Source: Anaspis maculata (Eukaryota; Arthropoda; Insecta; Coleoptera; Scraptiidae). From it: a stretch of DNA of 64,000 nucleotides. The position numbers and the translations under genes are program-made. The stretch covers positions 20,600,635 through 20,664,634 of the forward strand of contig OX421967.1 in NCBI GenBank assembly GCA_949128115.1. The letters are read 5' to 3'. Below the pieces are notes generated by a model. The model searched no databases, was not told where the DNA came from, and was given only the letters and a program-made list of their open reading frames with translations. Shown here one piece after another: positions 34,045 to 44,800 of the stretch. The first letter of the stretch is position 1, and each line of letters opens with the position of its first letter.

Positions 34045-34287
34045 ATGTCAGGGATGTCAGGCCCGTCAGCTCATTCAAATTCAAAAAGCCGCTTTGACAT
34101 GAATGCCGAGAAAAACGCATCGGATGCAGAATTGACTGATTCTTCTGCTTCGGACTTTGGAGATGAAACTGGTGATGCACATAAGGTTGCCACGGAAACT
34201 TCTGATGTTCTTTCCGTTTGGTTCTTTGTTCTAGTTTTCTTTTTCATGGTTGATTTAATGTTAAGCAGCGTTCATAATGCCTGTTGA
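34045..34287 (+). CDS. Ser/Asp-rich ORF with C-terminal hydrophobic segment, inside a transposon
   Basis: 80 codons. N-terminal 50 residues are polar (MSGMSGPSAHSNSKSRFDMN, then acidic and Ser-rich to about residue 45), followed by one strongly hydrophobic stretch (VWFFVLVFFFMVDLML, about residues 56-71) and a short tail ending in Cys, which resembles a tail-anchored protein. It lies near the left TIR of a TA-flanked element. Possibly a captured host fragment, an exon, or a chance ORF. Not recognised. Confidence 0.3.
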   Translation: MSGMSGPSAHSNSKSRFDMNAEKNASDAELTDSSASDFGDETGDAHKVATETSDVLSVWFFVLVFFFMVDLMLSSVHNAC

Positions 34288-34407
34288 CTTGAACTTATTC
34301 CTTTTGATCGGTTTCTTGTCCTTCTTAATTATCGATATGACGCTTTAATTGAGGACATAGGACGAATTCAAACTTTTTATTTGTGAATTGTAGTCGTATA
34401 ATGCAAA

Positions 34408-34435
34408 GTTTCACCATAATTTAGGGCTTCATCAG
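34408..34435 (-). ncRNA. Hammerhead-like core, left arm (degraded stem II)
   Basis: Minus strand: CTGATGA-AGCCCTAAATTATGGT-GAAAC. Both conserved boxes are present, but the 3' side of stem II has changed (ATGGT instead of AGGGC), so pairing is mostly lost. Confidence 0.4.
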
Positions 34436-34764
34436 GCTAAAAATGAACATACAGATTAACAATCACAAACAAGATGTGGAAGGGCTTACCAAAATACAAA
34501 ATTGCAAAGTCAAAGGCATAATGTGGGGAGAGAGAGACGAGAAAGCCAATGCACATAATTTGGCCGAGGTGTACTAGCCGTGTGGTCGTTTTTTATTATA
34601 AAAAGCAAGATAAGATACGAGTTTTTTAACCTCGGCCAAATGATGTGCATTGGCTTTCTCGTCTCTCTCTCTCTCCATAATATGCCTTTGACTTTTCAAT
34701 TTTGTATTTTGGTAGCCCTTCCACATCTTGTTTGTGATTGTTAATCTGTATGTTCTTTTTTAGC

Positions 34765-34792
34765 CTGATGAAGCCCTAAATTAGGGCGAAAC
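34765..34792 (+). ncRNA. Hammerhead-ribozyme-like core, right arm
   Basis: CTGATGA (34765-34771), a five-pair stem II GCCCT/AGGGC with AAATT loop (34773-34787), then GAAAC (34788-34792). This is the best match in the window to the hammerhead core CUGAUGA-stem II-GAAA. The stem III and UH cleavage triplet are not unambiguous: GTTGCATTATACGAC follows and could form a short CGT/ACG stem. Confidence 0.5.
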
Positions 34793-35506
34793 GTTGCATT
34801 ATACGACTATAATTTAACTTATTCCCTAACCGTAAAACTTCAACAGTTGAAAATCAATGTTGTGGTTCACAGTAGGATGGTAACTTAATATGCCGTTCTG
34901 TCCAACTTGACCAAGATTCAAGTTCTACATCCAAGATCAAGGGACTAGTACCAACTAATACTACTAGCTACTAGTCCTACTATTATACTACCAGTTACCA
35001 GTACTACCCACCCCGCAAACCTTCAAGTTTGTGTATATTTCATATTATAGACCGTGGTCCGTACTGTCAAGTTTACATCCTACATCCTACGGCATGCGGC
35101 ATAAGTTACCGGCCATTATGAACGAAGCTTCTGCTAGGTAGAGACCAAGGTATGATCCGAAATAAATAAGTACCTACCTCATGTAACCAACCAGGCTCTT
35201 CATCATGAATAGGAAATTATCGTGTTCACCTTTTTGTAGGTTCTATCTATCCTCTGAGCAGGAGTGTCCAAGGTGAGCCTGGGGCTCACAATATCGCTTT
35301 AAATTGTCTACAAACTTCACACGGCATATTTTTTTGAAATAAACCTGTGTCAGTGTGAAGTGTGACAACCGTAAATAATTACAGACGTCTGTACTCTCAA
35401 CAGTGTCAAAAATGCTCCTAAATTTCCACACTAAACAGCGTTGCCGTTGTTCGTTTGGGGGTAGAATGCGACGTTGGTGGTTTTTTAATTAAAAAAACAT
35501 ACTGTA

Positions 35507-36322
35507 GTAGGCGTAGTAGGTAATCTAAAAAAAAAATGACATTTTTCATTGTTATTTCGAGGTATGCTGAGACGCCGGGATTTGTTGATTGTTGATATAT
35601 TATTCTTGTGTTATATCTGTGTAAGTGTGTGTTGCTTTGTTTTTGTCCTTTGATTCATTTCTAAACGGCTCGACCAATTTTGACCCAATTCAATTTGCGG
35701 GGGAGTATGGTGAATTCTGATAACGATTTTGACGTGCTATGCTTCGTTTTTGAGCCTCCAAAGACTATGCAGTATGATGGTCATAGGAGGTTGTCCTAGT
35801 GTCCAGATGTAAAAATACGCTTTTGGCTGCGATCCGCCGATCAGGAGTACCTAAACAAAATTGATGTAAGAGCGTTGCAAATTTCGTAAATAATTTTTTT
35901 TCTTCAAAAATATATCACGGAAGACGATGAAATCTAGTACAGTAATAGTGTTCATGGAGCAGCACTGAGCGTAGTGGCACTCGACCAATAAGAAATTGCA
36001 CGTATCAATAGAAGATAAGAAGACAAGGTCAAGAAGATCTCGCGGAACGTCAACCTGAGTGTCAACCACTTCAAAATAATTCCACAGAACACCATCCACG
36101 TCAAGGAGGATCCTACAGAAACACCACCCACGTCAAGAGGATTCCACAGAACATACCTACATCAGAAGGACCCCATAGGACAACGTGGAACCACTACAGC
36201 GGTGAAAAAAGGAAGGATGTGGAGACCAGCAAATGAAGCTTGTTCTTGTGATTACGCATACCTAGATTGTATAGCGTTGATGACGCACGAGTATGTAACG
36301 CGTACAGTTAGTTAGCTCCTAA
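35507..36322. repeat. Distal upstream flank of gene 5, then unassigned DNA
   Basis: 35510-35990 repeats the upstream flank of gene 4 (TTTCGAGGTATGCTGAGACG, GGCTGCGATCCGCCGATCAG). 36000-36200 has loosely repeated words (AGAACACCATCCACGTCAAG / AGAAACACCACCCACGTCAA), a small degenerate tandem. No gene. Confidence 0.55.
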
Positions 36323-36528
36323 TAGGCCATCCACAATGATGTTAATGTTAACGTAATGTTATCGGCAATGGTAATGTTAGCATTCAAAGCAACGAGTTTC
36401 AATGGTAATGATTACCATTGCCACTAACATGAATGTGAACGTCACCATTTGAAAATCGTTGCTTTGAATGCCAACATTACCATTGTCGATAACATTACGT
36501 TAACATTAACATCATTGTGGATGGCCTA
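36323..36528. mobile_element. MITE, ~205-bp palindrome
   Basis: TAGGCCATCCACAATGATGT ... ACATCATTGTGGATGGCCTA; arms continue as AACGTAATGTTATCG and AATGGTAATGTT. A few GTTAAC/AACATTAC words repeat within the arms. Confidence 0.8.
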
Positions 36529-37090
36529 TAAGACTGGATGTGTGTGTATCGATGCCGGTAGAGCCGACAAATAAAGACTGTGCAATTACATGTATTCCGT
36601 GTTATTATTTGGGCTAGCACACATCCTTACCTAAATCGACCCGCAGTTGTATAAGGAAGAGAATGGTGGTAGAATGGTTACTGTAAAATATACGGTTACC
36701 GTTGCGCTTTATGACTCAAGCACCTGGATGGTTATATTCACTCGTTCAAGTTCATCCATTTTAAGCAAATGCTTTCAGCAAAAGCCCACTAAACTACCTA
36801 GCAAAGCTAAAGCTAAGAGCGAATGCGAAAAGTGAAATCCTTGATTTTTATTTATACTGCTCATGATCACAGCACGTTGAAAATCCCTACCATCTGATAT
36901 AGAAATAGGTTCGAGCAAATTTCCATTCAGGGTGAGTGGCTCGAACCCCTGGAGTCAGTTATTGGTCTCGTCGTGAAAATAGGCCGACGTTAAATAAACA
37001 AACAGTTATCTATTGGTCAATTCCAAGTGACCAGACCTCACTTAATGATGTCATATTAGTTATGCTCATACATCGTTACCAACCAACATA
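36529..37090. other. Intergenic
   Basis: The ORF at 36647-36835 (Ser/Lys-rich) has no recognised motif. Nothing else is supported. Confidence 0.4.
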
Positions 37091-38134
37091 CCGGGTGATC
37101 ATTTGAAAACTATCCATCTGCAATAACTCCCGATTCCTAGTGAATATTTTTTCGAGCAAAAACAGGTCGATTTTTATATCGAGGGGGACATCTAAAACAT
37201 ACATTGGCAAATTTCTATATTCACCCCCCTCGCCCCCACTCACCACAACTTTGAAATTTCAAATGACACTATCTACCTTGCGATACATCAAATATTGGAG
37301 ATAAATTAATTTTCTCTCTGGAAAAAATATTTCCAAAATTTTTAACCTCACCCCCTTTTCCCTAAAAATTCTCTGACTGTTCCATTTTATATTCTGGACT
37401 CCTCATTTTTTTCTCAATTTAGTCGGCGTCATCCTAAATAGCATCGAAAAAGAAAATTTTCGGTGGGAAAAGTGCTACCCAAATTTAACAAAACACCACC
37501 TACTTTGTGATACATCAAATTGAAGGGAATTGAATTCTCTTTCTGAGAAGAATTTTTCTTAAATTTTTCACCCCTCCCCCAATAAATTGGTCATTTGGAG
37601 TATTCCAGGGGGGAAATAAGGGGCTTTAAAACTTGTGAAAAATCTTTTTCAGGAAGAGAATTCAATTTCCTCCAATTTGATGTATTACAAAGTGGGTATT
37701 GACATTTTAGTTTTTAGGGTCAGGTGGGGGGAGCGAAGGGGTGAATTTGGGTGGCACTTTTTTTTATAGAAAATTTTCTCTTTTGATGCTGTGCAGAATG
37801 ACGTTGACTGTATTGAAGGGAAATGGAGGTCAAGAATATTAACTTGGACACTCAGAGAATTTTAGGAAAAACGGGGGGTAGGGTTGAAAAATTTCAAAAT
37901 AGTTTTTTTAGAGAGAATTTAATTCTCTCAAATTTGATGTATCGCAAGGTAGGTGGTGTCATTTGGAATTTCAAAGTTGGGGTGAGTGGGGGCGAGGGGG
38001 GTCAAGATATAAATTCTCCGATGTATATTTTAGATGTCCCCCTCGATATAAAAATCGACCTGTTTTTGCTCAAAGACTTTTGCACTAGGAATCGGGAGAT
38101 ATTGCAGGTGGATAGTTTTCAAATGATCACCCGG
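37091..38134. mobile_element. TA-flanked foldback, CCGGGTGATCATTTG family, copy 1
   Basis: CCGGGTGATCATTTGAAAAC (left) and GTTTTCAAATGATCACCCGG (right) between TA dinucleotides (37089-37090; 38135-38136). Arms include AAAACAGGTCGATTTTTATA and CTACCTTGCGATACATCAAA. Same family as 58809-60181. The ORF at 37823-38194 spans an arm and the flank. Confidence 0.85.
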
Positions 38135-38376
38135 TATAACCCTCCCACATACAACACAACATTAAAAAAATCCTGGCGTAAAAAAATATTTTAAATGAAA
38201 ATAAAATACGTAGAGATATTGTATAAAGTCAGTTTTTGTTTATAAATAGTTAGTAGTTACAGTAAATAAATAGTATATGTAGTTACAAATACTTGTTACA
38301 AGCATTTCATTGTATTCAAGTTTTTAGTATGGTTATTTTCATGGTAGGTTGGGTCCAAACTGAAGTTTTTGGCAGC

Positions 38377-38685
38377 CTATTCACTGTTCCTTTTAAAGTG
38401 AACATTATGTATGGTTCCTGAAATGACAGTATCTAGTTGTAATTGTTATTAGTACCAACTGAATTATACGTTACCGTAGTTATTGATATTATAAACTTTA
38501 GTTCCGGACCTCGTTCCGAACTCTGTTTCTCCACTGTCTCCAGAGCCCTCATCACCAAGAAACCCGTCGGTGTTAAGCAGGCCTGGATCAGAAACTTCTA
38601 GTTCTGGACCAAGTTGTGGAGTGATTTTATCGGCCAAATTCATCGCGCACAAAATGCAAAAGCAGTAAACGGTCAAATACTTCAT
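38377..38685 (-). CDS. Secreted peptide precursor, divergent family member 6
   Basis: Exons 38685-38475 and 38417-38377, intron 38474-38418 (57 nt, GTAACG...TTTCAG). Product 83 residues. Signal peptide MKYLTVYCFCILCAMNLA; shorter acidic spacer (LGPELEVSDPGLLNTDGFLG, DEGSGDSGETEFG) that aligns with LDTQGFVGDEG of the others; tail YNINNYGTIHNVHFKRNSE. The intron splits the same Gly codon, and the G-x-I-x-N-V-x-F core is kept, but Phe is followed by Lys-Arg-Asn-Ser-Glu rather than Gly-Lys-Lys. No amidation donor; Lys-Arg could still be a convertase site. It has Cys residues only in the signal peptide. Confidence 0.78.
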
Positions 38686-38699
38686 TCTGAATAAGGTTC

Positions 38700-39691
38700 G
38701 AACTAAAATACGAAGTGTAAACTAAGCAAGCTCATAAACTACCAGTAGGTCGAAGCATTAATCATTAATCAAAAAGTTTCTTTTATGCAGTTCGTCTCTT
38801 ATCAGCTGAATAAAGTTTTCTCCAGCATATGTGGAATATCCGGTGCAGGATTAGTAATTAAAAATAGTGTGCGCAATATTGCTGAAGTGGGAAATCAAAT
38901 AACACATATTCTAGCATCTTAATCGCTTGAATCGGGGAAGATGCACGGAAAGTCCTAAATTCATGCTTATCAAAAGCCGAAGACGAAAATAAAACAAAGC
39001 TGTGTCGGTAGTAGGCCCTATTCATATCGAGGTCTGTACAGGGTGGTCCATTTTAGCGTAATTATCCCATAGCGGCCCTCCCGTTCAAGATAGAAAAAAA
39101 AAGATATGAGAAAGAAGTTATATGGTTTGATGAGACCTATGACCTGTAATTATTTTTAGCCAACAGGGCGTCACATTTTTACGAGATAAACAAAACGTCA
39201 ATATTTTTAAGCGAAGCACCCTACATTTATTTGCCTTTTCCTGTTCAGCCTTTTTAACTGTCTTATGCCTGTATTTTTGTTTTTCAATTATGTGGCAGTG
39301 CTACCAACTAAAAATTAAAAACTGAGAAAAATCTGATTTTCAAAGTTTGTTTAGAAAAATTGTAGCGGCCTTGCCTTTCAAAGCTAAGAGATGAAACTTG
39401 ACATGGTAATAGTCAAGTCAAAGACCAATATTCCAATTTCGAAAAGATTTTTTCACAAAAAAAAAACTTTATAAGCTTCAAAGTATCATAACTCATTTTT
39501 TTTTCAAATGGCATGCCCCCAATTTTATAACGCTATCCGATAGCTTTTTTATCCTCTTCCATTTTTACTAGGGGTACCCTACCCTTAAACTTCATATTTT
39601 TCGAGATAAGTACATAATCGGAAATTTTCACGAAATGTGCTATTTTTCTTATTTTTTCCAAAAATTAAGTCGGCAATGTTGTGTGGAATAG
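38700..39691. other. Intergenic upstream of gene 6
   Basis: CATAAAA on the minus strand at 38787-38781 is a possible TATA about 100 nt from the start codon. GTACAGGGTGGTCCATTTTA at 39046 is a single end of the CAGGGTG element class without an obvious partner. The rest is AT-rich without genes. Confidence 0.4.
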
Positions 39692-40264
39692 TCACGGTAA
39701 AGCACCACCATAGCACGTTTCAGGTTTGAAGATTAGGTGAATGAAATGAAAGAAACATTCTGGAACGCAATAAAACATTTTTCAGTAAAGTGTGTGCCGC
39801 CCATGGCCATTAGTAACAGATCTACACCTGTTGGGCATACTAAAGATCAAGTTGTTAATCTCCACTTAGTCGATGGCAAGCTATTGTTCTCGGAAGATCT
39901 CGATCTGCCTTGGGCTGCTCAGTCACCCGACTTGAATCCTATCGAACCCTTGTGGGACATGTTTGGCAGACGGCTCTGATACAGAGAAATGGGTTTCATA
40001 CGAGGGATCAGCTGATCGAGAGTCTCCGAGAACAATGACTTGTCTTGTCATCGACCAACTAGAGATTGAGAATTTGATCCTTAGTATGTCCAACAAGTGT
40101 AGCTCTTAGTTATCAATAGTCATGGGAGGCACACGCACTTCACTAAAAAAAAAGTTTTACTCCACTAACAACACTACAAACCTTGTTACATCACAAAATG
40201 TTTCTTTAATTCCATTCACGTGATCTGCAAACCTGAAACGCACTAAGGTGGTCCTTCACCTTGA
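39692..40264 (+). mobile_element. Tc1-like transposon, internally deleted
   Basis: Terminal repeats 39692-39728 and 40228-40264 match in inverse orientation (GCACGTTTCAGGTTTG / CAAACCTGAAACGC; AGCACCACC / GGTGGTCCTT). Between them, 39737-39979 ends in WAAQSPDLNPIEPLWDMFGR, the region around the last acidic residue of the Tc1/mariner DDE catalytic triad (normally SPDLNPIE.LW). A C-terminal stretch IENLILSMSNK follows in a shifted frame. Only the C-terminal third of the transposase remains. Confidence 0.75.
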
Positions 40265-40269
40265 AAAAT

Positions 40270-40740
40270 TCTAACTGGAGATTAGATTTTTTCGCTTGAA
40301 AATTTTGCCAAAAAGTCCGAAGAAAGTCCAAAAGTTGCATTTGATTTGAAAATCTCAAAGTCAATCATGGCAGCTCGAAAGCAATTTGTTGAAATTCGCA
40401 TTTTGACTTCAAAATCCCAGTATTGAAGCAAAACATGAGTGTTTGAAAGTCTCATTGAAATCTGATCACTTTTGTAAGATTCCAATATGGCGTCTTGAAA
40501 ATGACCAGAAGTGACATTTGATTTCAAAATCTTAATCATCCTCATCCAAAGAAGACCTAAGTCTAAGTGTGTTTCAAGTTCCATTCAAATCAAATAATCT
40601 ACATAAACGTTCAATATGGCGGCTCGAAAGTGACCGAAAATGACATTTGACCTTGAAATTCCAATTACTTACCCCAGACATGAGTGTGTTCCAAGTTTCA
40701 ATGAAATCGGATCACTTTCTTGGAAGTTCAACATGGCGGC
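40270..40740. repeat. Tandem array, ~115-bp unit with ATGGCGGC motifs, about four copies
   Basis: Units share CAATATGGCGNCTCGAAA, ATGACATTTGANNTNRAAAT and AAGTNNCATTSAAATCNRAT. The motif ATGGCGGC/ATGGCAGC/ATGGCGTC recurs once per unit. Confidence 0.7.
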
Positions 40741-41828
40741 ACTAAATTATCAATATCTTTGCATTTTTGTCTTCGATTTTCAAAATTAAAAACGTTACTG
40801 AAGTTGAAGCACCAATCTTCATAACCGTGCTATTGGAATGCATGAAAAAAAAATTTCAGGAAATCGCGCTCGTACTGAATTTTCGGCAATTTTACACTGT
40901 TCCAGTGATCACCCCGTAGAAACTTTATAAAATATTGTTCGTATTTGACGTGATTATGGCATGAAAACGAAGGATTGGATTGGACTATTGAACACTGAAA
41001 ACCGATATGAAATCGCTGAGGGCAATCAAAAGTTATGATGATTTTAGAAATCGTCTGAATTTGCTTGTCTCCTAGATTCTTTTGATGTGTGTAGGTTATC
41101 CGTGATTACAGAGCTTGATTCAGAGGTGTTATCTTGTTGCTGTAATTTGTTGGAAAGATTTTTGACCAACTATCACTGTCATTCAAATCAAATAGCAGCG
41201 ACGATGAGAAACCTGCTAATCAGTGGCTCTCAAATCTTCGTCTCACGATACTTTTTTTGGTTCAAACAAACCTAAGTCCACGTTTCGAAGAAAGAAGCAC
41301 ATTATTCTTAAGACACACTTCAATTTTGGAATGAGTATCAACCAATAGGAAGTTCAAATGCAAATTACAAGTTTGCATAGGCTTTTGAGAACTTCTGTTA
41401 TGTTAGCCACCATGGTAGCGCCCATATTGGCGACATGCCTCCGGTTCCATCAAAATTTTACGAGCAGATTAAATCTATCACGCTGATAGTTGATATGCAC
41501 CAGCCAATAGGATGGCCAGTTGCTTAGTTACTATGAGAGTGATAAAGTTATCACGTTGATAAAAGTTTTGTGAAACTGGAGGATGGCTACGTCTACACCG
41601 TGGTTTTGGTCTGCGACCTAAGCACTAAATTCGACCCAAATAAATTCAGTGCACGTGGTGTAAACGATCATGGACAAGGACCAAGTTAGGACCAAGTAGC
41701 TTGGGTCAGGTCTCCGGTTAGCCATGCACTGGTATAAATTTAGTTTTTAAGTTTATTTAGTTCCAGTTTATATTTTGAAATAGGTCGGCCGCTTTAGTCC
41801 TAACAATGTTTGAATTTGTTTTTTGCAG
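40741..41828. other. Intergenic or intron 5' of the LRR exon
   Basis: No exon recognised. A pyrimidine tract and TTTTTTGCAG at 41820-41828 form the acceptor of the next exon, so at least part of this stretch should be an intron whose 5' exon I could not find. Confidence 0.45.
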
Positions 41829-44800
41829 TACCTCTCAGTGACGAGAGTGATAGCGACAGCGACGATGATAATCGTCGGGGACGGCGCAACCTCTTCCGCA
41901 CGATCCGTGGCCTACGCAGAATCGTTGCATATCAAAGCGGATCACCCTATCAAGGTAGATTTATTCAAGGCGAAGTGGTGCCGAGACGACGGCGACGCCG
42001 TCTCGAACCCAGCGAGCGCCATCGCCTGCGACATTACTCACCCGACGCTGACGCTGCACAAGACGATGAAGAACCCGTCGACTATAATCATCCCGCCAGC
42101 AGTTCAATGGAAGCCGCAGCAGCAGCAGCACCGACCGAACAGCGACGAGCATCATCATCGTCATCCGGCAGCGAGCAGAACTCGAACCACAACAACGAAT
42201 CTGGATTCGCTCCCGCGGCAACGCGAGGCGTCGACGACCGTCTGAAGAGCTCGGATGATGCCGAAGCCGGTCCGTCGACCTCCTCCTACAGCGGGCCTTC
42301 CACTTCGACAGCGAGGGCTACGTCGACGAGCAACAGCCGTCACCATTTCTTCGCCAGACGAAACCAACTGGACGCGGCCAGATCCGCCGGTTGCGGCGGC
42401 GAGACAGAGAGCAAACGCCAACGCAACGAAGACGATGACGACCACGACAGTCCCGGACCGAGCAAAAGACGCCACAGTGATCCGTCGGTCGGCGAGCAGC
42501 GTCCCAGCACCAGTCGAGATAACGGTCATAACGGCCAAGACAACGGCCGAGATCGACCGGCTGCCGAAGAACCCGCCGTCGTGAACATCATAGCTCCGGT
42601 TCCCTACGTGGGGGCCGATAACTACGCGATCCAGGCCAACCTCCTGCACCCAGCGCCGGATATGCGAGTGGGCGTCATTCACTTGGGCAACCTGGCCGCG
42701 CTACAGAACCTGGGCAGGGAGCTCCCGAATGATTTCGTTTTTCGCGTGGTCAATGCCGCACACGAAGTGGAGGACGAGGACAAGGGCATCGGGTTGAAGT
42801 TCCTGTCGCTCAGGGGCTACAAGAAGATCACAGACAAGTAAGTGGCGATTGAGTATGTTAATTTGTGTCTCGCGAAAGATATGTAGGTCGAAGTGTTCGC
42901 ATAACGTAACACGCCGGTGTGATGCGAACACTCTAAGCAATTTACTCTCGATATGCAGTGCTCAACAATTAAAGTGGAACACTTGAAAACTGGTCAAATC
43001 AAAATGGTCGTATTTTCTTACGAAAAAACCGAATTGCAATAAGTTTTTTTCATGAACAGCTATGTCTTAGACTACAGCATGATATAATTCTCTTTTGTTA
43101 CAAGCTCTTCATATATTATTCATACAGAGTATAATATGTCCCCTACTGTACAGTTGCGGCCTCATAAAAGTTTACACCGATGACAATCGCATGGCCATGC
43201 TCATTCAAAATTACGTCAAAATTGAATTAGCATGGCCACTCGATCGCCGTCGGTGTAAACTTTTATGAGGCCGCAACTTAACATACTACTGCTATGGCGG
43301 CAACATAGCTAAAATGTGGTTGGCAGAAGGCCCTTGAAATTACGTTGATACGGAATTGATTAAGAAATCAAAAAAGTACGTCACCGAGGTCCAATGCGAA
43401 GTCAGGATTATCCGGATCTGTGACTGTGCTGCCTCAGGACAATCGGCGGTCGGGCCCCCACTCCTGCCTGTAGCGAAGCAGCATCCAGGTGGCCCAAAAA
43501 GTTGTTACTGGCTAGCTTGACGTGCAGCCTCGGCGTCACCGCTGAAAAAAACTTGCGATTCGCACCTGGTGCATAAGGACAGTGCAGCGGACACTGGAGT
43601 GGAGTGGGCAGGAGAGGGCCCCCAAACCGACGTCCTGAAACAACACAAACCGGCAGATAAATAGGTCTTCGACAAGGCGAAAATGAACAGGTCAAATATT
43701 GAAGTGGTCCACCCCAAAAACTCGCTCAGGTTCAAATGAGGATATCGTGACGAAAAATGAACCGATTTGAAAAAATATGGTGTTGATTATTCAAGCGTTC
43801 TTCTGACTGCAAGTTTTATATTTGGATATCGTGTTTGCTAATATACTGTATGATATACAGGGTGACAAAAGTAGGAGTGGAAAGTGGTCCATTTTTAAGC
43901 GTGTGTAACTTTTTTAAAAACAATGTTAGATTTTTTCCAATTATATTTTTCGAGAACCTCGCATCAATATCTTGAAATGGTTTCTGACATTTTACCGCCT
44001 TCTTTTTCTTGTACAGGGTGTTCGCGTATGAAGTATACACTGCTCCTTGACGACATCCCCTCAAACATAATTTCAAAAATTGAAAACGATTCTTATACAA
44101 TTTTTTCCGTGGGCTTTTAATTCGTTGACAAACATTTTCTGTGGTATATCGCTTACAGGGTGCAACATCGAAAAATTTTCTTTAATTGGACACCCCATAT
44201 TTTGATATGGGAATCGATTCCACTTTCCATCGTGATTATTAATATATATCACACTTGATAGGTTAGTCAACAAAACACGTGTGAAAAAAATTGATGAAGT
44301 TTTGAAAATTTTCGAAAAAAGATTTTTTTCAAAAGTGACTCAGTGAATATTTATTCATTTTCCTATCAATTTGGGTGAATAAATTTGTTTAAAGTTTGGA
44401 ACTTTTACTAAACTCACCTTAAACCGACAAACTTTTGAAAAAAAAAGATTTTTCCATATTTTTTGAAACATCAACAATTTTTTCAAAAGGTGTTTTTCTG
44501 AATAACCTATCAAGTGTGATATATAATGATAATCAAGATGAAAAACGGAACCGATTCCCATATTAAAATACAGAGTAATGAATCAGAAAAATTTTCAATG
44601 TTACACTCTGTAAGCAAAATGTCCCAGAAAAATATAGTGAACAGATTCGAAACCTACGGAAAAAATCATGGACGAATCGTTTCTATTTCTGAAATTATGT
44701 TCAAGGGGAAGTCTCCAGGGAGGGGGTGTAATTTATACGTGAACAGTTGAACACCCTGTACAAGAAACAGAAGGCGGTAAAATGTCAAAAACCGTTTCGA

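Larger units (their letters stand above)
34390..34820. repeat. Palindrome with hammerhead-like cores on both arms
   Basis: AGTCGTATAATGCAAAGTTT at the left mirrors AACGTTGCATTATACGACTA at the right; inner arms share CACAAACAAGATGTGGAAGG, CAAAGTCAAAGGCATAAT and GACGAGAAAGCCAATGCACA. A 40-bp loop lies near 34590. Confidence 0.75.
33934..35504. mobile_element. TA-flanked TIR element containing a small ORF and a ribozyme-like palindrome
   Basis: Ends CAGTACGTTATTTAATC(AAAAAACCACC) and (GGTGGTTTTTTAATT)AAAAAAACATACTG are inverted repeats of about 30 bp bordered by TA (33932-33933; 35505-35506). The gene 4 upstream flank (AAGTATAGTAGGTAATC near 25490) is the empty site. The element carries ORF 34045-34287 and a separate palindrome (34390-34820). 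No transposase motif was found, so it is probably non-autonomous. Tc1/mariner-like by target and terminal CAGT. Confidence 0.8.

Noticed and set aside
36647..36835. Ser/Lys-rich small ORF
   Set aside because: No promoter, signal peptide, paralog or domain; expected by chance at this length.
39046..39260. A further CAGGGTGGTCC foldback
   Set aside because: Only one end is visible; no inverse partner was found in the next 2 kb, so it is only noted as a solo end.
41961..42682. Long ORFs in other frames over the LRR exon
   Set aside because: They are GC-rich shadows of the spliced LRR reading frame, which has correct phases at both splice sites.
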